This document shows positions 1-6,994 of a stretch of 10,672 nucleotides of DNA, in pieces. A program made the position numbers and the translations under genes. How positions within the stretch are numbered: the first letter of the stretch is position 1; the number at the start of each line of letters is the position of its first letter. The notes below the pieces were generated by a model. That model did not search any database and was not told the origin of the DNA. It was given only the letters and a program-made list of their open reading frames with translations. This stretch comes from Kangiellaceae bacterium (GTDB taxonomy: Bacteria; Pseudomonadota; Gammaproteobacteria; Enterobacterales; Kangiellaceae), in assembly GCA_030148365.1 (NCBI GenBank), contig JASBTO010000058.1, forward strand, positions 1 to 10,672, read 5' to 3'.

Positions 1-1538
1 GCGCCGGTGGCCGGATTGGTAAATCCGCACGGCGTGCTGCCGGGTGCCGCGAGCACGAAATTACCCATGCCTGCGCGGGCCGGATTACCGGAACGGTAGG
101 TACCTTCTGATTCAAACCTGAGCTCGTCCTGGCCCGGCATGTCTTCAATGTAGTTGGCGCCAATCTCGAGCAACGCGAGGAACTGGCTGGCGCCAAGGGT
201 CGGACCAAACAGATTGGTGAAGGTGACCTGGCCCTGCCAGGTGTCAAACAGACGATAGCCTGAAATCTCTTCACCGAGAGCCGCGCCGCCCGGGATCTGG
301 CTGGTACCGCTCGGGATGGTGCCGACCGGCTCCAGAGTCGCAAACAGCAACTCGACGTCATCGATCTGCAACGGCTCGTCCTTGCGGTAGGAGACTTCAC
401 CGGCGATGGAGATACCGGAGTCTGTCGCAGTGTTGAAGCTGACGCCGAAAAGCTTGATGTCTTCCGGGAATTCCAGGAAGCCTTCCACCTGAGCGCCGTT
501 GTGGGCGCGGGCGGAAATGATCGGGCGCCGGCTGTGATAGTTCATGTGATAGAAGCCGAACTCGGTATCCAGGCCTTCGGAGAACCAGGCAAGCTTGACG
601 CCGTATTGACCATTGTCATCAACCTCGCGATCCGGCGTACGTATCGCCATGGTACCGGGAGTGCCTTCCGGGAACTGGGAAAAGCCGAGGTGCACAACCT
701 TGCCTTCGCTGCCGTCACCGAGAAAATCCCGGGTCGCAAAATAAGTGCCGGGCTGATCGACCTGCACGCCTTCCCACTCAAACTGGTAGAAACCTTCAAG
801 GCTTACGGAGTCGGTCAAATCGACGGAAGCCCAACCCTGGAGAACCGGAATGAAAGCTTCCCGCAGTTCGGCGCCGGGTGCCCGCAGGATGCGCAAATCA
901 ACCGGATTGGCTTCGGAAATGGAGTGTTGGATAAAAGTGCTCTCACCCCAGTTAATGACCTGGTTACCGAGTCGCACCTGGGCCTGTCGGTCGCCAATTT
1001 CAAAGTTGGCCCAGCCATAGGAGTCGAGCAGACGAATGTCACGGCCCTGATCTTCTATGGCGCGATCCGAAAGTTCACGGAACTCCCGATCTTCATCCAT
1101 CAGTTCGAAATCATAGAAGCCGAGGCCCCGGGCAAAGAAACCGTAGTCGCCGTCTTTCTGGCGGATATCCAGTTCGCTGACCAGTTTCAGGATCCGGGAA
1201 AAAGCATCGCCCTTGTCAAAATTCAGGTTGCCATCGTCGTTGTTGTTCGACCAGGCGCCGGGAGGAACAATACCGGAGCCGTACAACTCGGTAATGGAAC
1301 GCCCTGTCTCGAGCTGGTACAGATTGGATTTACCGATCAGGTCATCGTCCTGATCCTCCATCCGCCAGCTGGCGCCCAGCGTTACCGTGGTATCCAGCCG
1401 CACGTCGAAATTTTCACTGTCAAATTCCACCGCATGAGCACCGCTGGTAGCAGTCAGCGCCACTATGACGGCTGCAGAAAGTCTACCGAGTCGGGCTTTG
1501 GCCGGCTGTAACCGGAAACCGGGATTGAGTTGCTTCAT
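1..1538 (-). CDS. DUF1302 family outer-membrane-type protein, 3' end cut by window edge
   Basis: The minus-strand frame is open from an ATG at 1538 to the window edge: 512 complete codons and no stop, so the C-terminus lies to the left. Residues 1-36 form a long signal peptide: a basic start, a hydrophobic stretch SAAVIVALTA at about 21-30, and a likely cleavage after AHA before VEF. The mature part starts with NFDVRLDTTVTLGASWR and continues with many alternating amphipathic stretches, as in a beta-barrel. Segments such as RLGNQVINWGES (an outer-membrane 'inverted promoter' style barrel seen across DUF1302 proteins) and AFIPVLQGWASVDL match my memory of the DUF1302 (PF06980) family. Family members have about 550-650 residues and often precede a DUF1329 gene; both are knowledge, not seen here. 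The function is unsettled. A Shine-Dalgarno GAAGGA (1545-1550) lies 6 bases before the ATG. An unusually long antisense open frame covers this gene but is a shadow. Confidence 0.88.
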   Translation of the reverse strand, partial: MKQLNPGFRLQPAKARLGRLSAAVIVALTATSGAHAVEFDSENFDVRLDTTVTLGASWRMEDQDDDLIGKSNLYQLETGRSITELYGSGIVPPGAWSNNNDDGNLNFDKGDAFSRILKLVSELDIRQKDGDYGFFARGLGFYDFELMDEDREFRELSDRAIEDQGRDIRLLDSYGWANFEIGDRQAQVRLGNQVINWGESTFIQHSISEANPVDLRILRAPGAELREAFIPVLQGWASVDLTDSVSLEGFYQFEWEGVQVDQPGTYFATRDFLGDGSEGKVVHLGFSQFPEGTPGTMAIRTPDREVDDNGQYGVKLAWFSEGLDTEFGFYHMNYHSRRPIISARAHNGAQVEGFLEFPEDIKLFGVSFNTATDSGISIAGEVSYRKDEPLQIDDVELLFATLEPVGTIPSGTSQIPGGAALGEEISGYRLFDTWQGQVTFTNLFGPTLGASQFLALLEIGANYIEDMPGQDELRFESEGTYRSGNPARAGMGNFVLAAPGSTPCGFTNPATG

Positions 1539-1762
1539 ACCTGTTCCTTCCCCCTGATCTTGAAAGGCGAGTTTAGAGTTATTTTATTTACAGTGACCAC
1601 CTTGGAGCCCGGCAGCACTGGCGTAAATTCATAGCAGTCTATCAACAAAAAGAGGATACAGGCAAGCAACAGGACAGACCAGATTGGATTCGTGGCGAGA
1701 GGCTTTTCCAAACAGCCGAAAGGCCCCTTGAGGGGCCTTGTTTGTTTCAGTTTTCCCGGATG
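1539..1762. other. Intergenic region between the DUF1302 gene and the ABC operon
   Basis: This 224-base gap contains no convincing gene. Its left part is the leader of the DUF1302 gene and is locally AT-rich around 1570-1592. On the minus strand it reads TAAATAAAATAA there, which could hold a -10 element, but I find no good -35 at 17 bases, so I do not call a promoter. Its right part holds the stem-loop terminator at 1720-1739. Open frames crossing this gap on either strand have no signal, domain or ribosome site that supports them. Confidence 0.6.
1720..1739 (-). terminator. Stem-loop terminator of the GntR-ABC operon, possibly bidirectional
   Basis: A perfect 8-bp stem, AAGGCCCC / GGGGCCTT, closes a 4-base loop (TTGA on the plus strand). 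It begins 24 bases after the stop codon of the last gene of the minus-strand operon, where a terminator is expected. On the minus strand the tail reads TTTCGGCTGTTT, a modest U tract. On the plus strand the tail GTTTGTTTCAGTTTT is actually richer in T, but no plus-strand gene ends nearby. The hairpin therefore may work in both directions. It also insulates the DUF1302 gene, which is transcribed in the same direction downstream. Confidence 0.72.
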
Positions 1763-1948
1763 CTATTGGCGGTAGCTTGCGGAGCGCAACAGGTTGCCAA
1801 TCACCGAATGAGACCAGGCCTGGGCGGTCGGGTCCGGACACCAGTCCGCCTCCTGCGGGTCCGCGAAATAAGCCACGCCTATCATGGTTATGCCGATTAC
1901 CAGACTCAAATGGCTCAAGGCGCGCAAGCTCTTCCTGTTCAATGTCAT
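1763..1948 (-). CDS. Small single-span membrane protein, last gene of the ABC operon
   Basis: A 61-residue protein starting MTLNRKSLRALSH. I chose the ATG at 1948 because a strong Shine-Dalgarno GAGGAG (1955-1960) sits 6 bases before it; a longer frame back to 1990 would overlap the permease and has no better site. One hydrophobic helix spans about residues 12-31 (LSLVIGITMIGVAYFA). A short acidic and polar part follows (DPQEADWCPD, with one Cys), then a C-terminal tail of about 25 residues. It begins 31 bases after the permease stop and ends just before the terminator, so it is co-transcribed with the ABC transporter. No family is recognised. By position it could be an accessory subunit or stabiliser of the permease, which is inference. 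It is short enough to be missed by routine annotation. Confidence 0.65.
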   Translation of the reverse strand: MTLNRKSLRALSHLSLVIGITMIGVAYFADPQEADWCPDPTAQAWSHSVIGNLLRSASYRQ

Positions 1949-1979
1949 GATCATCTCCTCGTGCGGGACCAGGCTGCTG

Positions 1980-2939
1980 TCAGCTTTCATCCCGATACCG
2001 GCGCATGTACCAGGCGCCGATTGCGCAAAGCGCGAATATTCCGATTCCCAGCCAGAACTGCGGCTCGGCCATAATGCTGATCAGGGTCGTATCGGCTGAC
2101 CAGTTGCCGTCAGTCAGGGCCTGCAACTCGGCTCCCTGTCCCGCGGCAATCCGGGCAATGGGTAACGACAGGGTCATCACCGCCGCGGAAAAACGTTCGC
2201 CTACCCAGTTCAGCAGTTCGCTGCTGTGCCAGATCCAGCCTTCCAGTATGGCGGCCAGCAGGACCGGCACTATCGCGGCCAGCAAGGGCGCCCGGTTTAT
2301 ATAGACAGAGACGAGCAAAAACCAGCCAAGGATCGGTGCCAACCATAATAACGCAATATAAAAGGCGCCGAGCTCTGTAAATGCAAGTAAAGGTAACTGC
2401 GAGGGCGCCCACAAAGTGCTCCAGGCCGGGATGCCGGCACTGATGGCGACGCCGGTTCCGATGATCAGTCCACCCAGCTGGGTGACAAGGGCCGCGACCC
2501 AGAATATCAGCGGGATGACCAGGAAGCCGGTCAGGATCTTGGCGCCGACGACGGCCATGTCGGAGACCGGCATGGACTTCCAGAACAAAATGCTCCGATC
2601 TTTCCTCTCATCGTAAAGGCAGGAAATAAAATAGAAAATACTGACAAATCCCATCACAATGCCGAAGGGCACCGCGAGTGACAGCAGCCCCGAGCGGACC
2701 CCTGCATTGCGGGTTTCAGTCGGTACGGCAGCTTCCATTCCGCGCAGCATATCCGAGAAACTGGTAGCCTCCATCCCCGAGTCGGAGCCGTGGCCCCACT
2801 GGGCGTTAACCTGGACCGCCGAGACTGAAGCCAGCAACATAACCAGTAACATTAATCCCGCCAGGACCAGCGGCAGGTACCGGAACGCCACCTGATGCTC
2901 CCAGTGCTCACGTTTTAGCAGGCTAACCATTGTGTTCAT
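1980..2939 (-). CDS. ABC-2 type transporter permease
   Basis: A 319-residue integral membrane protein with about six hydrophobic helices, near residues 22-43, 85-107, 131-153, 188-212, 218-235 and 295-312. The first periplasmic loop (about 44-84) is long and polar. After the second helix comes the cytoplasmic segment YDERKDRSILFWKSMPVSD (109-127), which is typical of the coupling region in ABC-2 permeases that pair with YtrA/GntR-regulated ATPases. The start codon overlaps the ATPase stop as TGATG (one shared base), and AAGGGAG lies about 8 bases upstream, so translation is coupled. Together with the ATPase it should form an exporter or a mechanical envelope complex; the substrate cannot be read from the sequence. 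A second ATG three codons in is an alternative start. Confidence 0.88.
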   Translation of the reverse strand: MNTMVSLLKREHWEHQVAFRYLPLVLAGLMLLVMLLASVSAVQVNAQWGHGSDSGMEATSFSDMLRGMEAAVPTETRNAGVRSGLLSLAVPFGIVMGFVSIFYFISCLYDERKDRSILFWKSMPVSDMAVVGAKILTGFLVIPLIFWVAALVTQLGGLIIGTGVAISAGIPAWSTLWAPSQLPLLAFTELGAFYIALLWLAPILGWFLLVSVYINRAPLLAAIVPVLLAAILEGWIWHSSELLNWVGERFSAAVMTLSLPIARIAAGQGAELQALTDGNWSADTTLISIMAEPQFWLGIGIFALCAIGAWYMRRYRDES

Positions 2940-3793
2940 CAGATGACTCCCTTGATTTTGGCGACAAATAAATCCGCGATGCTTGGTTGATGCAGCTCAC
3001 CGAGGCCGGCCAGTTGCTGGCGCTCAATACTGTCAAACATCAACACCGGCCTTCCGAAGACTTCTCTGCTGGCGATAGGCCCGAGGGCCTGGGCATTATC
3101 CAATTGCTCGGCCCGGACCCTGACCTCCGTGTAGCGTTCGCCGACGGTCTCCATGGATTCATCGAGCAGTATCCGTCCATCCTTGATGAACACCAGGTCG
3201 GTCAGCAGGTTCTCAACTTCCTCGACCTGATGGGTGGTGATCAGAATGGTCCGCTCCTCGTCGAAATACTCATTCAGTAACTGTTCGTAAAAGCCCTTCC
3301 GGAACAGAATATCGAGTCCCAGGGTCGGCTCATCAAGGATCAGCAATTCGGCATCAATCGCCATCACGATAGCGAGGTGCAATTGCACGATCATGCCCTT
3401 GGAAAGTTCCCGGACCCGACTTCCGGATTTGATATTGGTGTGTGCCAGTACCGCTTCCGCCTTGTCACGATTAAAGCGGGGGTGCACGCCGGCGACAAAT
3501 TCGAGGGCCTGGCTGACTTTCAGCCAGCGGGGCAACACCGCCACGTCGGCAATAAAGCAGATTTTCTGCATCAGCTCATGGCGCTTTGTACGCGGGTCCA
3601 GTCCGAGCACGGAGAGATCGCCGTCCACGGACGTCAGGCCCAGCAGTGCTTTGAGCAAAGTGGTCTTACCGGCGCCGTTAGGTCCAATCAGGCCCAGGAT
3701 GCGGCCTTTCTCGACCTTCAGGTCGACACCGTCCAGCGCCTTGGTCGTGCCATAACGCTTGTTAAGGTTTTTTGCGTCGATTATCAGGCTCAT
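2939..3793 (-). CDS. ABC transporter ATP-binding protein
   Basis: This 284-residue cytoplasmic ATPase powers the adjacent permease. Walker A is GPNGAGKT (37-44), the signature helix reads LSKGM (130-134) instead of the usual LSGGQ, Walker B is LLILDEP (150-156), the D-loop is LGLD (158-161) and the switch histidine is H188 in TTHQ. The Q-loop region reads CFIADVAVLP (79-88), with no glutamine where most ABC ATPases have one. About 80 residues follow the nucleotide-binding core, a usual length for BcrA/YtrB-like subunits. Its ATG overlaps the stop of the GntR gene by four bases (ATGA), and its own stop overlaps the permease start, so the three genes are translationally coupled. Drug or peptide export is common in relatives, but the substrate here is unknown. 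Confidence 0.93.
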   Translation of the reverse strand: MSLIIDAKNLNKRYGTTKALDGVDLKVEKGRILGLIGPNGAGKTTLLKALLGLTSVDGDLSVLGLDPRTKRHELMQKICFIADVAVLPRWLKVSQALEFVAGVHPRFNRDKAEAVLAHTNIKSGSRVRELSKGMIVQLHLAIVMAIDAELLILDEPTLGLDILFRKGFYEQLLNEYFDEERTILITTHQVEEVENLLTDLVFIKDGRILLDESMETVGERYTEVRVRAEQLDNAQALGPIASREVFGRPVLMFDSIERQQLAGLGELHQPSIADLFVAKIKGVI

Positions 3794-4158
3794 GACCTGC
3801 CCTCTTTGTTGATGCTAGTGGAAAGTAAATCTTTGAGACTCAGACCGAGCAGCCTTATCCGCTCGACGATGACCGGCCATTCCCGGGTCAGAAACTTGTC
3901 CTGCTCCTGACGCAGCAGGTTTTCCTGCGCGCCGGGTACCACGTACATGCCCAGGCCACGGCGCTTCTCCACCAGATCGTCGTCCACCAGCGTCTGGTAG
4001 GCTTTCGATATGGTGAGCGGGTTGACCCGAAATTCCGCCGCCACCTGGCGCACGGACGGCAAGGCGTCGCCCTCCGCGAGCTCACCATCGAGGATCGAGG
4101 CAATAACCCGGTCCCGCAATTGCCGGTAGATAGGTTGATCGTCATTCCACTGATTCAT
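3790..4158 (-). CDS. GntR family transcriptional regulator, YtrA subfamily
   Basis: A 122-residue regulator. The winged-helix DNA-binding domain fills residues 8-77: PIYRQLRDRVIASILDGEL, then the GntR hallmark LPSVRQVAAEF (33-43), then VNPLTISKAYQTLVDDDLVE, and a wing around KRRGLGMYV (66-73). The rest is only about 45 residues, far too short for the FCD or UTRA ligand domains of other GntR proteins. This short alpha-helical tail is the mark of the YtrA subfamily, whose genes usually precede ABC transporters, as here. I chose the ATG at 4158 because the protein then begins like the family (MNQWNDDQPIYRQL). The open frame extends further upstream, but that part only mirrors the opposite-strand yeiH gene and its leader. 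It probably represses its own operon through the inverted repeat at 4211-4240. Confidence 0.92.
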   Translation of the reverse strand: MNQWNDDQPIYRQLRDRVIASILDGELAEGDALPSVRQVAAEFRVNPLTISKAYQTLVDDDLVEKRRGLGMYVVPGAQENLLRQEQDKFLTREWPVIVERIRLLGLSLKDLLSTSINKEGRS

Positions 4159-4210
4159 CCATCCTCGCCTCTGTTTGTGGCCCACACTGAAAAATAGGGC
4201 CGGGTTCAAG

Positions 4211-4240
4211 CTTAGTGTTCTAGTATAGTAAAACACCAAG
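4211..4240. promoter_or_regulatory. Inverted repeat, likely operator of the GntR/YtrA repressor
   Basis: CTTAGTGTT (4211-4219) and AACACCAAG (4232-4240) are 9-base arms with one mismatch around a 12-base AT-rich spacer. The core GTGTT/AACAC is perfect. Operators of YtrA-type GntR regulators are, as I recall, widely spaced dyads with GTGT/ACAC-like arms lying over the promoter, and this one sits 53 bases before the GntR start over the inferred -10. It could also affect the divergent yeiH gene, whose start is 67 bases away on the other side. Confidence 0.65.
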
Positions 4241-4253
4241 TCATTATGGCCAA
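4225..4253 (-). promoter_or_regulatory. Inferred sigma-70 type promoter of the GntR-ABC operon
   Basis: On the minus strand a -35 candidate TTGGCC (4248-4253) is followed after exactly 17 bases by a -10 candidate TACTAT (4225-4230). Each matches the consensus at four of six positions. Transcription would start near 4218, giving a leader of about 60 bases before the GntR ATG. An overlapping TATACT (4222-4227) is a closer -10 match but has no -35 at good spacing. The -10 and most of the spacer are inside the inverted repeat, which supports a repression site. Confidence 0.45.
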
Positions 4254-4306
4254 TCCGGGATTTGTAACAACCGGTTACCTGGCCTTCCCCGGCAGGCCGG
4301 GTTAAG

Positions 4307-5263
4307 ATGCGCCGGTCCTTACCCGACGCCCGGATCCCCTTGATGCCCGCATTGAAAATTGCCTTGTTGCTGCTGCTGACAGCAGCCTGTCTGATCGGCT
4401 GGATCGGCGCCGCCGCGGCACTCGCCCTCGGAATTGCCTTTGCGCTGCTCTTCGGCAATCCCGTCCCACAACTGTCCCGTTGGGGCAGCCAGTTACTCAA
4501 GGCTACTGTCGTGCTGCTGGGTTTTACCCTGCCCCTCGCCGAACTCTGGGCCACCTCCGTCGACAGCTTCTGGCTGACCGCCGGCGTCATCGCCACCACC
4601 ATGACCGCCGGCCTGCTGCTTGGCAAGCTGCTCGGCATTGAGCGCCCGCTGGCAACCTTGATCGCCAGCGGCACCGCCATCTGCGGCGGCAGCGCCATTG
4701 CCGCCGTGGCACCGACCATCCGCGCGCCCCAGCAGGCTATCGTGGTGTCACTGGCCATCGTGTTTTTACTGAATGCCGTCGCCTTGCTGATTTTTCCGCC
4801 TGTCGGGCATTACTTCGGGCTGACCCAGACCCAATTCGGGATCTGGGCGGCGCTGGGCATTCACGACACCAGTTCCGTGGTCGGCGCCGCCACCGCCTAC
4901 GGCGAAGATGCCATGCAGATTGCCACCACCGCCAAACTGGCCCGTGCGCTCTGGATTATTCCGCTGGTCCTGGTGCTGTCCTTCAGCCGGGGCGAAGAGA
5001 AATTCAAATTCTCGGTACCGCCTTTTATCCTGCTGTTCCTGGTGGCGAGTCTTGCGGGTACCTTCATCCAGCCGATAGCCGAGTTGGCCCCCCTGCTGAT
5101 CACCATCGCCAAGACCGGGTTTGTGATCGCCCTGCTGTGGCTCGGTGCGAGCCTGCACCGGGAGGTCCTGCGCAAGCTGCCGTTGAAGCCCTTGTTGCAG
5201 GGCATTATCCTGTGGTTACTAGTCTCCACAACGACCCTGTTGCTGGTCATGACCTTTTACTGA
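4307..5263 (+). CDS. yeiH: YeiH/YadS-like UPF0324 inner membrane protein (putative sulfate exporter family)
   Basis: A 318-residue membrane protein with about nine or ten hydrophobic helices across its whole length. The family signatures are GTAICGGSAIAAVAP (122-136), HDTSSVVGAA (186-195) and TAKLARALWIIP (208-219), which are diagnostic for UPF0324 (PF03601). The family is labelled putative sulfate exporter, but the biochemical function is weakly established. Length fits the family (about 300-350). The start at 4307 is uncertain: a second ATG at 4343 gives MPALKIALLLLL directly before the first helix and resembles family N-termini, and neither ATG has a strong ribosome site. The stop TGA overlaps the ATG of nudC (TGATG), so it heads the five-gene row. 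The gene is divergent from the GntR operon and shares a 148-base control region with it. A dyad GTAAC-N5-GTTAC (4264-4278) lies upstream. Confidence 0.9.
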   Translation: MRRSLPDARIPLMPALKIALLLLLTAACLIGWIGAAAALALGIAFALLFGNPVPQLSRWGSQLLKATVVLLGFTLPLAELWATSVDSFWLTAGVIATTMTAGLLLGKLLGIERPLATLIASGTAICGGSAIAAVAPTIRAPQQAIVVSLAIVFLLNAVALLIFPPVGHYFGLTQTQFGIWAALGIHDTSSVVGAATAYGEDAMQIATTAKLARALWIIPLVLVLSFSRGEEKFKFSVPPFILLFLVASLAGTFIQPIAELAPLLITIAKTGFVIALLWLGASLHREVLRKLPLKPLLQGIILWLLVSTTTLLLVMTFY

Positions 5264-6219
5264 TGACTGCTGCAAAACCCGGCCATTTTGCCTTCTCCGG
5301 CCCCGATCTGGACCGGTCGGCGCTGCAACGGGAGGACGGGGATCTCTGGCGCGCCCTTGACCATCCGGATACCCGGATTTTGCCGGTGTGCGGGGCGCTC
5401 AATCTGTTTGACCGCAGCGAAGGTCTGGCGCCGGTGCTGTTGTCCGGCACAGCATTACAACACCGCGCTTTCGAAACCAAGCGCCTCATGTTTCTGGGCC
5501 AGCACGACCAGCGCCGGTATTTTGCCCTGCGAGTCAGACAACGGGAGGCGGACCAGTGGCAATCGAACGGCCGGGAGTTTGACGATCTCAAGCGCCATCT
5601 GACCGCCCTCTCCGATCTGGATGCCCGCTTGTGCTGCCAGGCCCGGGCGCTCAATCACTGGCACCGGAATCACCAGCATTGCGGCCGGTGCGGTGCACAA
5701 ACCTATACCGGCAGTGCCGGTCACAGCCGCTATTGCAGTAACCAGGCCTGCGGCACCCAGCAGTTTCCCCGCACTGACCCTGCCATTATCGTCGCGGTCA
5801 GTCGCGATGACGCCTTGTTGCTCGGCCGTCAGGCCAGTTGGGATCAAGGGCAATTTTCCGTGCTTGCCGGATTTGTCGAAGCCGGCGAAAGCCTCGAAGA
5901 TGCGGTGCGCCGGGAAATACATGAAGAGAGCGGCATTCAGGTCGACAAGATCCGCTATTATGGTTCTCAACCCTGGCCCTTTCCGGCGTCGCTGATGTTG
6001 GGTTTCGAAGCCCGCGCACGAAACCGGGAGATCCGGCTCAATGATCAGGAGCTGGAACAGGCGCACTGGTTCAGCCGACCGCAAATCATCGACGGATTGC
6101 GTGCGGGAACGCTGAAAATTCCGCCCTCGGCTTCCATTTCATGGGCCCTGATCCGGGACTGGTTCAATCAGGCTGACGGTGCGGATCTGGAGTCCCTGAT
6201 CAAAAGCCTCGAACGCTGA
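5263..6219 (+). CDS. nudC: NAD(H) pyrophosphatase / NAD-capped RNA hydrolase NudC
   Basis: A 318-residue cytoplasmic Nudix hydrolase that cleaves NADH to NMNH and AMP; the family also removes NAD caps from RNA 5' ends. The N-terminal Nudix-like domain covers about 1-130. A zinc ribbon follows, with C140 and C143 in HCGRC and C158 and C163 in YCSNQAC. The catalytic domain has the complete Nudix box from G203 to I225, including REIHEESG (217-224), and the NudC-specific SQPWPFP (235-241). I chose the ATG at 5263, which shares one base with the yeiH stop (TGATG). No Shine-Dalgarno is obvious, so translation probably relies on coupling. The frame is open 42 codons further upstream, but that part lies inside yeiH and does not resemble a NudC N-terminus. 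It is longer than the E. coli protein (257), mostly in the N-terminal domain. Confidence 0.96.
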   Translation: MTAAKPGHFAFSGPDLDRSALQREDGDLWRALDHPDTRILPVCGALNLFDRSEGLAPVLLSGTALQHRAFETKRLMFLGQHDQRRYFALRVRQREADQWQSNGREFDDLKRHLTALSDLDARLCCQARALNHWHRNHQHCGRCGAQTYTGSAGHSRYCSNQACGTQQFPRTDPAIIVAVSRDDALLLGRQASWDQGQFSVLAGFVEAGESLEDAVRREIHEESGIQVDKIRYYGSQPWPFPASLMLGFEARARNREIRLNDQELEQAHWFSRPQIIDGLRAGTLKIPPSASISWALIRDWFNQADGADLESLIKSLER

Positions 6220-6257
6220 GCCGGGCAAGATTTACAAGCTTCCAAGGGACACTCGCG

Positions 6258-6650
6258 ATGGCGTCAAACCCGACACGGACTCTGGATCTCGCCGCAGGCC
6301 TGCTGACCATTCATCGCCTGTCGCCCGATCAGCCCTTGCCGCCGGCATTGCCCGGACTTGCCTGGTATTCGGTAACCCGCACCGCTGAGGAAGTCTCCAT
6401 TGTCGCGCCGGCGGACTTTGCTTTGGAGAGCGAACGCCAGGAGCCTGGCTGGCGTCGGATTTCGGTCCGGGGGCCACTCGATTTTTCCGACACCGGCATA
6501 CTCGCGGGGATCGCTGCCCCCCTTGCCGAAGCGGGCGTGTCCATCTTCGTCCTTTCCACCTTCGACACCGACCATATACTGGTGCGCGACCGGCAACTGG
6601 CACTGGCGCGCAAGACCCTGACGGAGGCAGGTTACCCATGGCGGACATGA
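6258..6650 (+). CDS. ACT domain-containing protein, CASTOR/COG3603-like
   Basis: A 130-residue soluble protein with two ACT-like halves. The first (about 8-60) has LAWYSVTRTAEEVSIVAP, and the second (about 63-127) has ISVRGPLDFSDTGILAGIAAPLAEAGVSIFVLSTFDTDHILV. The stretch ending in STFDTDHILV is a signature of the small two-ACT family annotated as COG3603. ACT domains bind amino acids or similar ligands, and eukaryotic CASTOR arginine sensors share the fold; the bacterial members have no firm function. The ATG at 6258 has AAGGGA (6244-6249) 8 bases upstream. It lies 38 bases after nudC and overlaps the start of the next gene by 13 bases, which puts it in the operon. Confidence 0.85.
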   Translation: MASNPTRTLDLAAGLLTIHRLSPDQPLPPALPGLAWYSVTRTAEEVSIVAPADFALESERQEPGWRRISVRGPLDFSDTGILAGIAAPLAEAGVSIFVLSTFDTDHILVRDRQLALARKTLTEAGYPWRT

Positions 6651-6994
6651 AAGCTTTCGATGAAGCCATCTGGCGAGTAGCCGCCACGATTCCGGAAGGC
6701 CGGGTCATACCCTACGGCGAGCTGGCGCGCCTGGCCGGTTATCCCGGATACGCCCGCCAGGTCAGCAAGGCGCTGGCAAAGGCGCCGAAAAACCTGGACC
6801 TGCCCTGGCACCGGGTGATCGCCAAACCGGGCCGGATCGCCTTTGCCATTGGCGAGCCGGCCTTCGAGCGTCAGAAAGGCTTGCTGCAAAGCGAAGGCGT
6901 GGCCGTCCTGAAGGGACGGATTGATCTGCAACAATTCGGCTGGTCGGGCGTCAGTGACGCCAGTCCCCTGCCCGCCGAGGAGTTTTTCCGGTGA
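6638..6994 (+). CDS. Alkyltransferase-like protein (ATL), MGMT homologue lacking the catalytic Cys
   Basis: A 118-residue homologue of the DNA-binding domain of O6-alkylguanine-DNA alkyltransferase. The active-site motif PCHRV is replaced by PWHRVI (56-61), so W57 stands in place of the acceptor cysteine. This defines the ATL family (bacterial YbaZ/eAtl). Such proteins bind O6-alkylguanine without repairing it, flip the base out and hand the lesion to nucleotide excision repair. The helix-turn-helix with its arginine finger is at IPYGELARLAGYPGYARQVSKAL (24-46), with R40 as the likely finger. The ATG at 6638 is preferred over 6647 because GGAGG (6623-6627) is 10 bases upstream of it. It overlaps the ACT gene by 13 bases and the next gene by four (GTGA). 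It ends with a short acidic tail. Cys-less members are often called methyltransferases in error. Confidence 0.92.
   Translation: MADMKAFDEAIWRVAATIPEGRVIPYGELARLAGYPGYARQVSKALAKAPKNLDLPWHRVIAKPGRIAFAIGEPAFERQKGLLQSEGVAVLKGRIDLQQFGWSGVSDASPLPAEEFFR

Noticed and set aside
12..27. Hairpin CGGATT-GGTA-AATCCG
   Set aside because: It lies in the middle of the DUF1302 coding frame with no T tract and is explained by codon choice.
501..1511. 336-codon open frame on the plus strand
   Set aside because: It is antisense to the DUF1302 gene, which has a signal peptide, ribosome site and family motifs. The plus-strand product has no recognisable domain or ribosome site; it is a GC-driven shadow.
1629..1841. 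70-codon minus-strand frame across the terminator region
   Set aside because: It overlaps the end of the 61-aa gene and the terminator stem and has no ribosome site or recognisable feature.
4264..4278. GTAAC-N5-GTTAC dyad before yeiH as an operator
   Set aside because: The arms are only five bases and no promoter element could be placed around it, so it is mentioned but not called as a feature.
4159..4758. 200-codon N-terminal extension of the GntR frame
   Set aside because: The added part is antisense to yeiH and its leader. The GntR domain begins right after the ATG at 4158, as expected for the family.
5455..6084. 209-codon minus-strand frame inside nudC
   Set aside because: It is antisense to the zinc-ribbon and Nudix domains of NudC and has no start signal or motif.
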